A DNA stretch of 64,000 nucleotides from Pseudomonas soli (GTDB taxonomy: Bacteria > Pseudomonadota > Gammaproteobacteria > Pseudomonadales > Pseudomonadaceae). Where the stretch lies: the NCBI RefSeq assembly GCF_900110655.1, contig NZ_FOEQ01000003.1:186001-250000 (forward strand). The letters are read 5' to 3'. Of the stretch, positions 36,224 to 45,635 are shown piece after piece; position 1 is the stretch's first letter, and the number at the start of each line of letters is the position of its first letter. Position numbers and translations under genes: made by a program. Below the pieces are notes generated by a model, which worked only from the letters and a program-made list of their open reading frames with translations, had not been told where the DNA came from and searched no databases.

Positions 36224-36637
36224 ATGACTGGCAAGATCCGCGTCCTGTTTGTTTGCACCGCAAACGCAGCTCGCTCCCAGCTCGCCGAAGCTTTGCTCCG
36301 GCACTCAGACCCTGCTCACTTCGAAGCTTTCAGCGCAGGTACTAAGCCTGGCCAAGTCGATCCGCGCACCTATGACGCCCTCGAGTATCTCGATATCGAT
36401 ACCAAGGCTCTACGCAGCAAGTCCATCGATGAGTTCGCAGGGGAACGGTTCGACTACGTGATTACCCTGTGCGACAAGGCAGCCCATGAGTGCCTTACGT
36501 TGCCTGCCTTCGGCGAGGTACTGGCGTGGAACTTCGAAGACCCTGTCACCAGTGACCAACACGATGCCTTCCGACACACGCTTCACGAGATTCATGAGCG
36601 CATCAAGATGTTCGTCCTGGTGAAAACCAAACACTGA
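36224..36637 (+). CDS. Low-molecular-weight phosphatase/arsenate reductase-like protein
   Basis: 137 residues from the ATG at 36224 (MTGKIRVLFVCTANAARSQL); the longer frame runs through the operators. P-loop CTANAARS at the N-terminus (Cys nucleophile, Arg) and EVLAWNFEDPVTSDQHDAFR with the C-terminal Asp-Pro loop of the LMW-PTP fold. It resembles thioredoxin-type arsenate reductases; a second, classic ArsC lies at 37022. First gene of the arsenic operon, 8 bases before arsR2. Confidence 0.85.
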   Translation: MTGKIRVLFVCTANAARSQLAEALLRHSDPAHFEAFSAGTKPGQVDPRTYDALEYLDIDTKALRSKSIDEFAGERFDYVITLCDKAAHECLTLPAFGEVLAWNFEDPVTSDQHDAFRHTLHEIHERIKMFVLVKTKH

Positions 36638-36645
36638 GAATTGCT

Positions 36646-37002
36646 ATGACTGACTCGCTGACCCCCACCAAGGTTTTCAAATGCCTCGCCGACGAGAACC
36701 GCATTCGGATGATGCTGCTGATCGCTCGCGAGGAAGAACTCTGCGTCTGTGAACTGACCTGCGCGCTGGAAGAAAGCCAGCCCAAGGTTTCCCGCCACCT
36801 GGCGCAACTGCGCACCTGTGACCTGCTGGAAGACCGCCGTCAGGGCCAGTGGGTTTATTACCGGCTGCATCCATCGCTTCCTGCCTGGGTACGTGAGGTC
36901 CTGGCGACGACGCTGGAAGCCAACCGCGAATGGCTAAGTACTAGCACCAAACGACTGGACACCATGGGTGACCGCCCTCAACGCGTCGCCTCCTGCTGCT
37001 GA
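36646..37002 (+). CDS. arsR: ArsR As(III)-responsive repressor (2)
   Basis: 118 residues. Winged helix with the arsenic-sensing motif EELCVCELTCALEE (Cys residues near 32, 34 and 38) and KVSRHLAQLRTCDLLEDRRQ. C-terminal Cys pair. Controls the downstream arsC-acr3-arsH-gapdh-arsJ genes, presumably through the repeats at 36171-36210. Confidence 0.95.
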   Translation: MTDSLTPTKVFKCLADENRIRMMLLIAREEELCVCELTCALEESQPKVSRHLAQLRTCDLLEDRRQGQWVYYRLHPSLPAWVREVLATTLEANREWLSTSTKRLDTMGDRPQRVASCC

Positions 37003-37021
37003 TCATTGCCGAGAAAAACCG

Positions 37022-37492
37022 ATGAAAGTTCTGTTCCTCTGCACCGCAAATAGCTGCCGCAGCATCCTCTCCGAGGCTGTTTTCAATCATCTGGCCCCGG
37101 CCGGCATGAAGGCCTACAGCGCCGGCAGCCAGCCAAAGGGGGAGGTGCACCCGCTGTCCATCACCGCGCTGCAGCGTGCCGGTATCTCCACCGAGGGCCT
37201 CAGCAGCAAGTCCAGTGACGCGCATGCGGAGCTGGCACCGGACTTTGTCATCACCGTCTGCGACAAGGCCGCTGGCGAAGCCTGCCCCGTGTTCTTCGGA
37301 CCAGCAGTGAAAGCCCACTGGGGACTTTCTGACCCTTCGGATTTGCACGTTAGTGCCGCAGAGTTGGACGCGGCATTCGACAACACACTTGAGCAGATCA
37401 AGCGACGCCTCAAGGCATTCATCGCACTGCCTTTCGACCAAATGGATGCCGCCCAGCTCAAGGTCGAGCTGGCCCGCATCGGAACGCTCTGA
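37022..37492 (+). CDS. arsC: Arsenate reductase ArsC (LMW-PTP family)
   Basis: 156 residues from the ATG at 37022; the open frame begins inside arsR2. P-loop LFLCTANSCRSILSEA, FVITVCDKAAGEACPVFF with redox Cys residues, and WGLSDPSDL. Reduces As(V) to As(III) for export by Acr3. 19 bases after arsR2 and 18 before acr3. Confidence 0.93.
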   Translation: MKVLFLCTANSCRSILSEAVFNHLAPAGMKAYSAGSQPKGEVHPLSITALQRAGISTEGLSSKSSDAHAELAPDFVITVCDKAAGEACPVFFGPAVKAHWGLSDPSDLHVSAAELDAAFDNTLEQIKRRLKAFIALPFDQMDAAQLKVELARIGTL

Positions 37493-37510
37493 CGTTTAGG
37501 GAGATCCACT

Positions 37511-38572
37511 ATGAGCAAAAGCCGACTTTCATTCCTAGACCGCTACCTGACGGTCTGGATCTTTCTGGCCATGGGCCTGGGCATTGGTCTGGGCAGCCTG
37601 TTCCAGGGATTGCCTGCGTGGCTGAATAGCCTGTCGGTAGGCTCGACAAACATCCCCATCGCCATTGGCCTCATCGTCATGATGTACCCACCTCTGGCGA
37701 AGGTGAAATACGAGGAGTTGCCGCAAGTCTTCAAGGACAAGCGCATCCTTGCTCTGTCGCTGATCCAGAACTGGGTGATCGGCCCGGTCCTGATGTTCGG
37801 GCTAGCCGTTGTCTTCCTTTCCGACAAGCCTGAGTACATGACCGGCCTGATCCTCATCGGCCTGGCACGCTGCATCGCCATGGTGCTGGTGTGGAACCAG
37901 ATCGCCGGTGGCAACAACCAGTACGTGGCCGGTCTGGTCGCCTTCAACAGCATTTTCCAGATCTTGTTCTTCAGCGTGTACGCCTGGATCTTCCTGGGCC
38001 TGTTGCCGCCGCTGTTTGGCCTTGAAGGTAGCGTCATTGAGACCAGCTTCCTCGATATCGCCCAATCGGCGCTGATTTATCTGGGCATCCCGTTCCTGGC
38101 TGGTTTCCTGACCCGCAAGATCCTGATCAGCAGCAAGGGCGAGACCTGGTACCAGGAGCGCTTCATCCCGAAGATCAGCCCGCTGACCCTCGTGGCACTG
38201 CTGCTGACCATCGTCGCCATGTTCAGCCTGAAAGGCGACATGGTGCTGCAACTGCCGCTGGATGTGCTGCGCATCGCTATCCCGCTGACCATCTACTTTG
38301 TGGTGATGTTCTTCATCAGCTTCTGGATGGGCAAGCTGCTGGAAGCTGACTACCCACGTACCACTGCGCTGGCGTTCACCGCAGCGAGCAACAACTTTGA
38401 ACTGGCCATTGCTGTGGCCATCGCCACCTTCGGTCTTGCCTCGCCGGTCGCGTTTGCCACCGTCATCGGGCCCTTGGTGGAAGTGCCGGTACTGATCTCC
38501 CTGGTGGGCGTGGCCTTGTGGCTCAAGCGCCGCTGGTTCGATCAGCCATCTGGCGCCTTGTCTCAGGAGTAA
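37511..38572 (+). CDS. acr3: Arsenite efflux transporter Acr3
   Basis: 353 residues with ten helices. Acr3 signatures include [20 protein letters not shown] and [20 protein letters not shown] with the essential Cys, and [20 protein letters not shown]. Exports As(III) (arsenite). AGGGAG before the ATG; the gap to arsH is 3 bases. Confidence 0.96.
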   Translation: MSKSRLSFLDRYLTVWIFLAMGLGIGLGSLFQGLPAWLNSLSVGSTNIPIAIGLIVMMYPPLAKVKYEELPQVFKDKRILALSLIQNWVIGPVLMFGLAVVFLSDKPEYMTGLILIGLARCIAMVLVWNQIAGGNNQYVAGLVAFNSIFQILFFSVYAWIFLGLLPPLFGLEGSVIETSFLDIAQSALIYLGIPFLAGFLTRKILISSKGETWYQERFIPKISPLTLVALLLTIVAMFSLKGDMVLQLPLDVLRIAIPLTIYFVVMFFISFWMGKLLEADYPRTTALAFTAASNNFELAIAVAIATFGLASPVAFATVIGPLVEVPVLISLVGVALWLKRRWFDQPSGALSQE

Positions 38573-38575
38573 ATC

Positions 38576-39292
38576 ATGACCGAACACCACATCCCCAATA
38601 TCGACAACGATCTGGTCGACCTGCCGACAGCAGACAAGTTGGCAGTCGAGCAAAAGTCCACCCACAAGCCTCGCATTCTGCTGCTGTACGGATCGACCCG
38701 CGAACGCTCGTTCAGCCGCCTGCTGACGGAAGAAGCGGCACGCCTGCTAGAGCACTTCGGTGCCGAGACGCGGATCTTCAATCCGACCGGGCTGCCACTG
38801 GCGGATGACGTGCCCGATGACCACCCCATGGTCAAGGAGCTGCGCGATCTGGTGCTGTGGTCCGAAGGCATGGTCTGGTGCTCGCCGGAACGCCACGGTG
38901 CAATGACCGGCGTGTTCAAGTCGCAGATCGACTGGATTCCACTGAGCATGGGCGCCGTGCGCCCCACGCAAGGCAAAACCCTCGCGGTGATGCAGGTCTG
39001 CGGCGGCTCGCAGTCGTTCAACGTGGTCAACCAGCTGCGCGTCCTCGGCCGCTGGATGCGCATGTTCACCATCCCTAACCAGTCGTCCGTGCCGAAGGCC
39101 TACCTGGAATTTGACGAGGCGGGTCGTATGAAACCCTCCTCGTACTACGACCGTGTCGTCGACGTAATGGAGGAGCTGGTGAAGTTCACCCTGCTGCTTC
39201 GTGATCGCTCCGACTACCTGGTCGATCGCTACTCCGAACGTAAAGAGTCTGCTGAAGAACTATCCAAGCGTGTCAATCAACGATCCATTTGA
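38576..39292 (+). CDS. arsH: ArsH, NADPH-dependent FMN organoarsenical oxidase
   Basis: 238 residues. Flavodoxin-like ArsH fold with [20 protein letters not shown] (FMN loop), [20 protein letters not shown] and [14 protein letters not shown] segment [17 protein letters not shown]. ArsH oxidises trivalent organoarsenicals to less toxic pentavalent forms. Tight operon spacing. Confidence 0.95.
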   Translation: MTEHHIPNIDNDLVDLPTADKLAVEQKSTHKPRILLLYGSTRERSFSRLLTEEAARLLEHFGAETRIFNPTGLPLADDVPDDHPMVKELRDLVLWSEGMVWCSPERHGAMTGVFKSQIDWIPLSMGAVRPTQGKTLAVMQVCGGSQSFNVVNQLRVLGRWMRMFTIPNQSSVPKAYLEFDEAGRMKPSSYYDRVVDVMEELVKFTLLLRDRSDYLVDRYSERKESAEELSKRVNQRSI

Positions 39293-39298
39293 GGCTTT

Positions 39299-39808
39299 GT
39301 GAGCATGCAATTGCACCCGTATTCCGTGTTGGCTAATTCCGAACTGGTCGGCCAGCTGATTTTCACTCCGTGCCCAGGTACCAAGGAGACATCGGTATCT
39401 CAGGCTCTGGCAACGTTGCACGATGCCGGCGCGAGCGCGCTGGTAACCCTGATGCCGAGTGAAGAACTGCTGCAGAACGAGATCGATCTGCTTCCCGAGG
39501 AGTGCCAACTGCTGGGCCTCGAATGGTTCCACCTGCCGGTCGAGGACGACGAAGCGCCCGGTGAGCCGTTTGCGGCCGCCTGGGAGGCTCACCGGGAACG
39601 CCTGAAAGAGCTGGTGATGACCGGTAAGACGATCGCCATTCACTGCAAGGGCGGCTCTGGCCGCACCGGCCTGTTTGCCGCCCGCCTGATGATCGAGTGC
39701 GGCATCCCTGTGCAGGAAGCTGTTTCCCAGGTCCAGGCCCTGCGTCCACGTGCGATCCAGAACCCTGCGCACGTTGGGTATATCAACCAGTTCAGCGACA
39801 CGCTCTGA
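39299..39808 (+). CDS. Dual-specificity/tyrosine phosphatase-like protein in ars operon
   Basis: 169 residues from a GTG at 39299 (ATG at 39305 is equally possible; GAGG lies just upstream). Carries the Cys-phosphatase loop IHCKGGSGRTGLFAARLM and the general-acid region FHLPVEDDEAPGEPF, close to the CDKN3-like phosphatases found in gapdh-arsJ operons. Its substrate is unknown; action on arsenylated or phosphorylated metabolites is speculation. 33 bases before gapdh. Confidence 0.88.
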   Translation: MSMQLHPYSVLANSELVGQLIFTPCPGTKETSVSQALATLHDAGASALVTLMPSEELLQNEIDLLPEECQLLGLEWFHLPVEDDEAPGEPFAAAWEAHRERLKELVMTGKTIAIHCKGGSGRTGLFAARLMIECGIPVQEAVSQVQALRPRAIQNPAHVGYINQFSDTL

Positions 39809-39840
39809 CCTTTCGCTAATCGCGATTCGAGAACAAGAAC

Positions 39841-40845
39841 ATGGCTATCAAAGTAGGTATCAATGGGTTTGGCCGTATTGGTCGCTTGGCGCTTCGCGCA
39901 TCCTGGGACTGGCCGGAATTCGAGTTTGTGCAGATCAATGACCCGGCCGGTGACGCCGAGACCCATGCCCATCTGATCAACTTCGATTCGATCCACGGAC
40001 GCTGGCACCGTGAAGCCCGCGCAGAGGGTGACGCGGTAGTGATCGAGGGCAAGCGCATCAAGGTCACCGCCAACAAGACCATCGCTGACACCGACTGGTC
40101 GGGCTGCGACCTGGTCATCGAGGCCAGCGGCAAGATGAAGTCGGTAGCCGTGCTCCAGGCCTACCTGGATCAGGGCGTCAAACGTGTGGTTGTCTGCGCT
40201 CCAGTGAAGGAGAAAGGCGCACTGAACGTGGTGATGGGCGTCAACCAGCACCTGTTCGACCCGGCGCAGCATCGTATCGTCACCGCCGCTTCCTGCACCA
40301 CTAACTGCCTGGCTCCGGTGGTCAAGGTGATTCACGAGAATTTGGGCATCCGCCACGGCTCGATCACCACCATTCACGACCTCACCAATACCCAGAGCAT
40401 CCTCGATACACCGCACAAGGACCTGCGTCGTGCCCGTGCCTCAGGCATGAGCCTGATCCCGACCACCACAGGCTCGGCCACCGCAATCGCCGAGATCTTC
40501 CCCGAGCTGCGCGGCAAGCTGAACGGTCATGCCGTGCGTGTACCGCTGGCCAACGCCTCGCTGACCGACTGCGTGTTCGAAGTAGAACGTGAGACGACGA
40601 CTGAAGAGGTCAACGCGCTGCTGAAAGCCGCTGCCGAAGGGCCGCTGAAGGACATCCTGGGCTACGAAGCGCGCCCCTTGGTGTCCATCGACTACCGCAC
40701 CGATCCGCGTTCCTCGATCATCGATGCGCTGTCCACCCTTGTAGTCAACGGTACCCAGGTGAAGATCTACGCCTGGTACGACAACGAGTGGGGCTACGCC
40801 AACCGTGCCTCGGAACTGGCACGCTTGGTCGGCGCAGCGGAGTAA
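39841..40845 (+). CDS. gapdh: ArsJ-associated glyceraldehyde-3-phosphate dehydrogenase
   Basis: 334 residues. NAD domain [18 protein letters not shown], catalytic Cys in [12 protein letters not shown] near residue 152, and [15 protein letters not shown]. Located directly before arsJ. In this pair GAPDH uses arsenate in place of phosphate to make 1-arseno-3-phosphoglycerate, which ArsJ expels; it is therefore a detoxifying paralogue, not the glycolytic enzyme. Confidence 0.94.
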   Translation: MAIKVGINGFGRIGRLALRASWDWPEFEFVQINDPAGDAETHAHLINFDSIHGRWHREARAEGDAVVIEGKRIKVTANKTIADTDWSGCDLVIEASGKMKSVAVLQAYLDQGVKRVVVCAPVKEKGALNVVMGVNQHLFDPAQHRIVTAASCTTNCLAPVVKVIHENLGIRHGSITTIHDLTNTQSILDTPHKDLRRARASGMSLIPTTTGSATAIAEIFPELRGKLNGHAVRVPLANASLTDCVFEVERETTTEEVNALLKAAAEGPLKDILGYEARPLVSIDYRTDPRSSIIDALSTLVVNGTQVKIYAWYDNEWGYANRASELARLVGAAE

Positions 40846-40854
40846 ACGGCGATC

Positions 40855-42087
40855 ATGAAGGCGTTGTCAGCCCTGTCTGCGGAAGTGCGTCAGTACCTGC
40901 TGGTTACCGGCAATTACTGGGCCTTCACCCTCACCGACGGCGCATTGCGCATGTTGGTGGTACTGCACTTCCATTCGCTGGGCTACACGCCGCTGCAGAT
41001 TGCGGCGCTGTTCCTGTTCTACGAAGTGTTCGGCGTGATCACCAACCTCGTGGGCGGCTACCTCGGCGCCCGCCTGGGGTTAAACCGCACGATGAACATC
41101 GGCCTTGGAATGCAGGTGGTTGCCCTGCTGATGCTCACGGTACCGGCAGCCTCGCTGACGGTGCCGTGGGTGATGGCCGCCCAGGCGCTCTCCGGCATCG
41201 CCAAGGACCTGAACAAGATGAGCGCCAAGAGCTCCATCAAGCTCCTGGTGCCGGACAGCCAGCAAGGCACCCTCTACAAATGGGTGGCCATCCTGACGGG
41301 CTCGAAAAACGCGCTCAAAGGCGTGGGCTTCTTCCTAGGGGGAGCACTGCTTGCGCTGCTCGGTTTTACCCAGGCGGTATTGGCCATGGCGGCGGTGCTG
41401 GCCCTGATCTGGATCGGCAGTCTGATCCTGCTGAAAAAGGACTTGGGCAAGGCCAAGGCCAAGCCGAAGTTCCGCGACATGCTGTCCAAGAGCCGGGCCA
41501 TCAACATCCTCTCCGCCGCACGGCTGTTTTTGTTTGGTGCCCGGGACGTCTGGTTCGTCGTAGCTTTGCCGGTGTACCTGAGCTCTGCGTTTGGCTGGGA
41601 TTTCTGGCTGGTCGGGGGCTTCTTGGCCACGTGGGTAATCGGCTATGGCATTGTCCAGTCGTTTGCCCCCCATATCACCGGCAAGAAGCGTGGTCATGTA
41701 CCCGACGGCCGAGCAGCCTTCATCTGGGCAATCGGCCTGGCCGGGCTACCTGCGCTCATCGCCGTGGGCCTGTCGGCAGGCTGGTCGGCAAAGGTAGTCT
41801 TGCTAAGTGGGTTGATGCTGTTCGGTGTGCTGTTCGCCGTGAACTCATCGCTGCACAGCTACCTGATCGTCAGCTATGCCAAGGAAGATGGCGTCTCCCT
41901 GGATGTAGGCTTCTACTACATGTCCAACGCCCTCGGTCGTTTGGTCGGCACGCTGCTGTCAGGTTGGGTGTTTCAGGCCTATGGGTTGGAGGCTTGCTTG
42001 TGGGTTTCCAGCGTCTTCGTATTGGCTGCCGCACTCATCTCGATCGCATTGCCCAAGCACAGTGAAATGGCACAGCAAGCACACTGA
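40855..42087 (+). CDS. arsJ: ArsJ, 1-arseno-3-phosphoglycerate efflux (MFS)
   Basis: 410 residues, 11-12 helices. The N-terminal RQYLLVTGNYWAFTLTDGAL, LGARLGLNRTMNIGLGMQVV and GVGFFLGGALLALLGFTQAV are ArsJ features. Exports the unstable arseno-sugar phosphate made by GAPDH, conferring arsenate resistance. Starts 9 bases after gapdh; last gene of the plus-strand ars operon. Confidence 0.93.
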   Translation: MKALSALSAEVRQYLLVTGNYWAFTLTDGALRMLVVLHFHSLGYTPLQIAALFLFYEVFGVITNLVGGYLGARLGLNRTMNIGLGMQVVALLMLTVPAASLTVPWVMAAQALSGIAKDLNKMSAKSSIKLLVPDSQQGTLYKWVAILTGSKNALKGVGFFLGGALLALLGFTQAVLAMAAVLALIWIGSLILLKKDLGKAKAKPKFRDMLSKSRAINILSAARLFLFGARDVWFVVALPVYLSSAFGWDFWLVGGFLATWVIGYGIVQSFAPHITGKKRGHVPDGRAAFIWAIGLAGLPALIAVGLSAGWSAKVVLLSGLMLFGVLFAVNSSLHSYLIVSYAKEDGVSLDVGFYYMSNALGRLVGTLLSGWVFQAYGLEACLWVSSVFVLAAALISIALPKHSEMAQQAH

Positions 42088-42111
42088 TCAGTGAGGAAAA
42101 TGCGGGGGCCA

Positions 42112-43188
42112 TCAGGCCTCCGCTTTCACCACAAACTGCTCAATTTCAGCTGCAGTACTGCGGGCTGTGCGGGTCACCCCGATCAAGGTTGCTGATGCAG
42201 AGCCTGTCCACTCGCCGTAGCCCACCAGCCAGAGTCTGGGCTCACTCACAGATCGGGTCCCTTCGACTTCTACACGTCCTTGCTCAGTAACAACACCAAG
42301 GTTCGCGAGGTGTCCCAAGGCGGGTTTGAACCCGGTGCACCAGATCACTGCATCCACTGCGATTTCCGAGCCGTCTGCCCAGACCACACCGTCAGGGGTG
42401 AAACGAACGAAGGGTCTCACCGCGTGCAGGACGTCTCGATCACGCGCCTCCACCACAGGCGGGACCATTACCACGTCGCCCAACCCGCCGACCGGCTGCT
42501 CAATGACACGCCCCTCCACCTGCGCTTTCCAGCGCTCTGTGGCCCGCTCGAACAGCACTCGGCCATCTACATCATCAGGTAGGAAAACTGGATCGGTAGG
42601 GGTTACCCAGGTCGCATCCGCTACTTTGGAAACCTCTGCGAGAATCTGAGCGCCGGAGTTGCCGCCGCCGACGACCAGCACGCGCTTGCCAGAGAAGGCC
42701 TGCGGTTCAACGTAGTGAGCCGAATGCAGCTGCTGGCCACGGAACAGCTCAGCGCCGGGGTAGGCAGGTATGTTCGGATTGCTCCAAGTGCCTGTGGCAC
42801 TGACCACAGCTTTGGCATCCCAATGGCCAGACTCTGAATGGACACGTAACGCGCCGGCTACGCGCTCGACTGAGATGACACGTACCGGCCGTTCAATCGG
42901 AAACTGATAGCGCGCCTCATACTGGGTGAGGTAGTCGATGACATGTTCGCGAGACGGATAGCCATCCTGAGCAGGCGGCATCATCCAACCGGGAATGGAG
43001 CTCCAGGTAGCTGGCGAGAACAGCCGCAGGGAATCCCAGCCGTGTCGCCAAGCCCCGGCGGCGCCCTGCTCGGCATCGAGGATGATGAACGAGAGATCTG
43101 TCCGGCGCAGGAAGTACGCCGTTGCCAGGGCGGCTTGTCCTCCGCCAATGATGACTACATCCCACAAGCGCTCTGCATGGGCTTTCAT
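42112..43188 (-). CDS. ArsO-like flavin-dependent monooxygenase (copy 2)
   Basis: 358 residues. FAD motif [24 protein letters not shown] motif [19 protein letters not shown], and [12 protein letters not shown]. Same family as 34585-35745 but diverged. Convergent with arsJ, 24 bases from its stop, so probably expressed from its own promoter in 43189-43621. ArsO proteins accompany ars operons; the reaction is not established. Confidence 0.9.
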   Translation of the reverse strand: MKAHAERLWDVVIIGGGQAALATAYFLRRTDLSFIILDAEQGAAGAWRHGWDSLRLFSPATWSSIPGWMMPPAQDGYPSREHVIDYLTQYEARYQFPIERPVRVISVERVAGALRVHSESGHWDAKAVVSATGTWSNPNIPAYPGAELFRGQQLHSAHYVEPQAFSGKRVLVVGGGNSGAQILAEVSKVADATWVTPTDPVFLPDDVDGRVLFERATERWKAQVEGRVIEQPVGGLGDVVMVPPVVEARDRDVLHAVRPFVRFTPDGVVWADGSEIAVDAVIWCTGFKPALGHLANLGVVTEQGRVEVEGTRSVSEPRLWLVGYGEWTGSASATLIGVTRTARSTAAEIEQFVVKAEA

Positions 43189-43621
43189 TTCACTCCTTCC
43201 GGACCATGGTCAGGCCCCATTTTCTCAGGTGCTGCGGTAAGTGACTTAATGTAGGTCGTCTGAAGCCAGAGTCTGACAAAGAGCTGGACGTACTAGCAGG
43301 GGAGTATGTACTGCTTGTCGCCCGAGCAACATGTCATGCTGACCGAACGCCTGGCCACCGATACCTTTCTGCGAATAGCCGTGGATGGCTTTCTCCGGCC
43401 TATCTCCAATTGATATGCGTATGCTCTCCAGAAGCGAGGAACTCTATACTCAAACTAGTAGTCAAAATGCCATTACAGCGCGCTGTGGTGCGTCAGGTAA
43501 CAGTCATCTCTTGAAGGGAGGCTGGTTGAGGCCTAGCGCGTCAACGTATGGTGCTCACTCAGTCATGGTCGTCATTGGCACCTCAGTGCTGCTTGCCACT
43601 GCTAGCCCAAGAGCCAAAAAC

Positions 43622-44035
43622 ATGAAATCGGAACACGAAATGCTCGGACTCCTCCTGATCGTCGAGGACGAGCCAATTCTGCGATCAATGATTGTTGAGG
43701 TACTGCAGGATTCGGGCTTTCTACTTCTCGCCGTAGCTACAGCAGACGAAGGTTTGGAGATACTCAAACTAACACCAGTGACCATGCTCATTACTGATGT
43801 AGAAACGCCCGGACAACTGAATGGCTGGGAACTTGCTCAGATCGCTAGCCAGCAGGATCCCAAAACCTCGATAGTCATTTCTAGCGGATGCGTCAGACAT
43901 GAAACGGACCTCATACCCGAAGGCGCTCAGTTCCTCGCGAAGCCATGGTCAATTGACCTACTCCTGAGCCTAGTGACCGAACACCGGCAGCTCCTCTTGC
44001 AAAAATCAACCTCGGGAGAGGATGGGAACTCATAG
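43622..44035 (+). CDS. Single-domain response regulator
   Basis: 137 residues from the ATG at 43622 (MKSEHEMLGLLLIVEDEPIL); ATG 43640 is possible. The upstream open frame looks non-coding. Receiver with acidic pair VEDEP, phospho-acceptor Asp in MLITDVETPGQLNGWE and Lys in FLAKPWS; no output domain. Resembles CheY-like receivers from hybrid-kinase systems (FixJ-type). No kinase adjacent. The stretch 43189-43621 before it shows no gene. Confidence 0.75.
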   Translation: MKSEHEMLGLLLIVEDEPILRSMIVEVLQDSGFLLLAVATADEGLEILKLTPVTMLITDVETPGQLNGWELAQIASQQDPKTSIVISSGCVRHETDLIPEGAQFLAKPWSIDLLLSLVTEHRQLLLQKSTSGEDGNS

Positions 44036-44347
44036 CCGCATTCCCATAGGCCAACCACGCCAACCATGCCAACGTGTCGAGCGAAGGCAAAACGGCTAGA
44101 GAGACTCCTGGACATCATCTTGAAGTGCCCGTTGCCAAGGTACCGGTGAGGTGCATACACAATATCAAAGCCTTGACGGCTCCACCTCAAGCACGGTCAT
44201 AAAAAAAGCCCCACATCATCCTGCGTCATCTCTTGTGATAGTGATACTTCGAGGCACTAAGCGTCATTGATTCGTCTCGATGAGTCATATTGATGCTTTT
44301 CAATCTTGGGACTAATACTAAGGTATCTGCCTGGAGAGACACGCGCC

Positions 44348-44599
44348 ATGCAAAAGAGATTCGTTATCGTTCCGGCTGCGCCGATCGACAAAGAATGCTT
44401 CCAATCTGGTTCTCGATACTATGCCGCTACCGTATCAGGCGGATTCGACATTTACGACAATCAGGAAAAATTACGATTGAAGCCAAGCTACTCCACGAGG
44501 TCGCTCGCAGAAGCCACCTGTGAGGAGTTGAACGGGGAATGCGGCAATCCAGACGAACTTTTTCCATTCTTGCGGGTGGACTGCTCTCCCAATGAATAG
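44348..44599 (+). CDS. Hypothetical protein, 83 residues
   Basis: Start chosen at the ATG at 44348 with GGAGAG 12 bases upstream. Reads MQKRFVIVPAAPIDKECFQS, then a mixed sequence with SGGFDIYDNQEKLRLKPSYS; soluble, no signal or membrane segment. Family not recognised. The gap 44036-44347 shows no gene. Confidence 0.65.
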   Translation: MQKRFVIVPAAPIDKECFQSGSRYYAATVSGGFDIYDNQEKLRLKPSYSTRSLAEATCEELNGECGNPDELFPFLRVDCSPNE

Positions 44600-44716
44600 T
44601 GATGTGGGCTGGCGACTGTGGGCGCTCACAACATAGTCTGACACAAGCAGACAGGAGTCCGATCTTGTTCATTACGGAGTACGATATTCGGTGAAGCCAC
44701 CCTCGAGCCGACCTCT

Positions 44717-44899
44717 ATGAGTCAGCCATTACGTATGACAGTGAAATGCTAGGACCCTGGGGACGGCTAAGGAGATTTCATCGTCGAGCTACCTCCGGAA
44801 GTACTGAGGGAGCTTGGTGTCACAGTTGGTGACCAGAGCATCGAACTCATCGCTGGCGTGATTGTCCTGAAGCCAGTCTATATAGCTACTCCTGAGTAG
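44717..44899 (+). pseudogene. Degenerate AbrB/MazE-like antitoxin
   Basis: In one frame: MSQPLRMTVKC, stop (TAG 44750), DPGDG, stop (TAA 44768), then GDFIVELPPEVLRELGVTVG and DQSIELIAGVIVLKPVYIAT, ending at a TAG at 44897. This is the layout of SpoVT/AbrB swapped-hairpin antitoxins, interrupted by two in-frame stops and lacking a toxin partner. A dead toxin-antitoxin relic. Confidence 0.75.
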
Positions 44900-44985
44900 C
44901 TGCTGGCTCTTGCTGACTGATTTCACTGAGTGAGGTCTGGGCACGAACCTCTATCATTTCGATCAGCTCCAAATGCTTGGGGAAC

Positions 44986-45183
44986 TCACGCTTCAGCCAA
45001 TCGCTGGGCCGTGCTCTGTCCGTCACCGCAAGCACAGAGCATTACGTTCATCTCCGTCTCATCACCCGCCATTGCTGCAGGTACAAATATAGTACCGCTG
45101 TCACTGACGCCAAACGACCGGCGCCACTCGGGAAAGCGCTTGCCGTCTGGGTTGGAAACCGCGAACCAATTGATCTTGTTCAT
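44986..45183 (-). CDS. Small hypothetical protein, coupled to its upstream neighbour
   Basis: 65 residues (MNKINWFAVSNPDGKRFPEW...). Its ATG overlaps the stop of the preceding frame as ATGA, a sign of translational coupling. Trp-rich start, acidic middle (DETEMNVMLCACGDG). Family not recognised. Confidence 0.5.
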   Translation of the reverse strand: MNKINWFAVSNPDGKRFPEWRRSFGVSDSGTIFVPAAMAGDETEMNVMLCACGDGQSTAQRLAEA

Positions 45184-45560
45184 TTGTCATTCTCGAATGG
45201 AATCAGAGTGGAGTACGGAAGCTCTTCGTCTTCGACCGCAGCAAACACCTGATCCAGCACTGCAGTTGGGGCATCAAAAGCTCCAAGGATCACGTATAGC
45301 TCGCACATGAGGTTAGTCTTGGCCTGCCGGTCAAAACCAGCATCACCGCCTACCGTTTCAGCCGAGTCGAATGCCTGGCTTACTGACGTTTCTGCGATCA
45401 AGTAGCGAGCACCGCAGTCACACAGCAACGGGTGGTTTGAGCGAGGGGCAGTGCTCGCAGGAGCGGAGGAGAGAGGCCTCACCGGCTCCTGCGACAGTTT
45501 TAATTCTCTAAATCCAACGATGCAAGAGCGCCCACACGCCACACGGGTTACCCATCCCAA
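45180..45560 (-). CDS. Hypothetical protein, up to 126 residues, start uncertain
   Basis: Open from a TTG at 45560 with no good ribosome site; a GTG near 45542 is an alternative. Contains LLCDCGARYLIAETSVSQAF and an acidic C-terminus (VFAAVEDEELPYSTLIPFEN). Coupled by ATGA to the gene at 44986-45183. Not recognised. Confidence 0.5.
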   Translation of the reverse strand: MGWVTRVACGRSCIVGFRELKLSQEPVRPLSSAPASTAPRSNHPLLCDCGARYLIAETSVSQAFDSAETVGGDAGFDRQAKTNLMCELYVILGAFDAPTAVLDQVFAAVEDEELPYSTLIPFENDK

Positions 45561-45635
45561 AAAGATACCATCATTAATTTTTTCGGGGGTTTTGCACGGT
45601 ACATTCCTGCGATTTTTCTGTGGCTGAACCTTTGC

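Noticed and set aside
40788..42065. Open frame of 425 codons on the plus strand
   Set aside because: Same strand as arsJ but in another phase; rich in Arg/Gly/His without membrane helices, whereas arsJ has them.
43385..43621. Upstream extension of the response regulator frame
   Set aside because: The 79 extra residues look non-coding (Ser/Arg-rich, no domain), so the start at 43622 was preferred.
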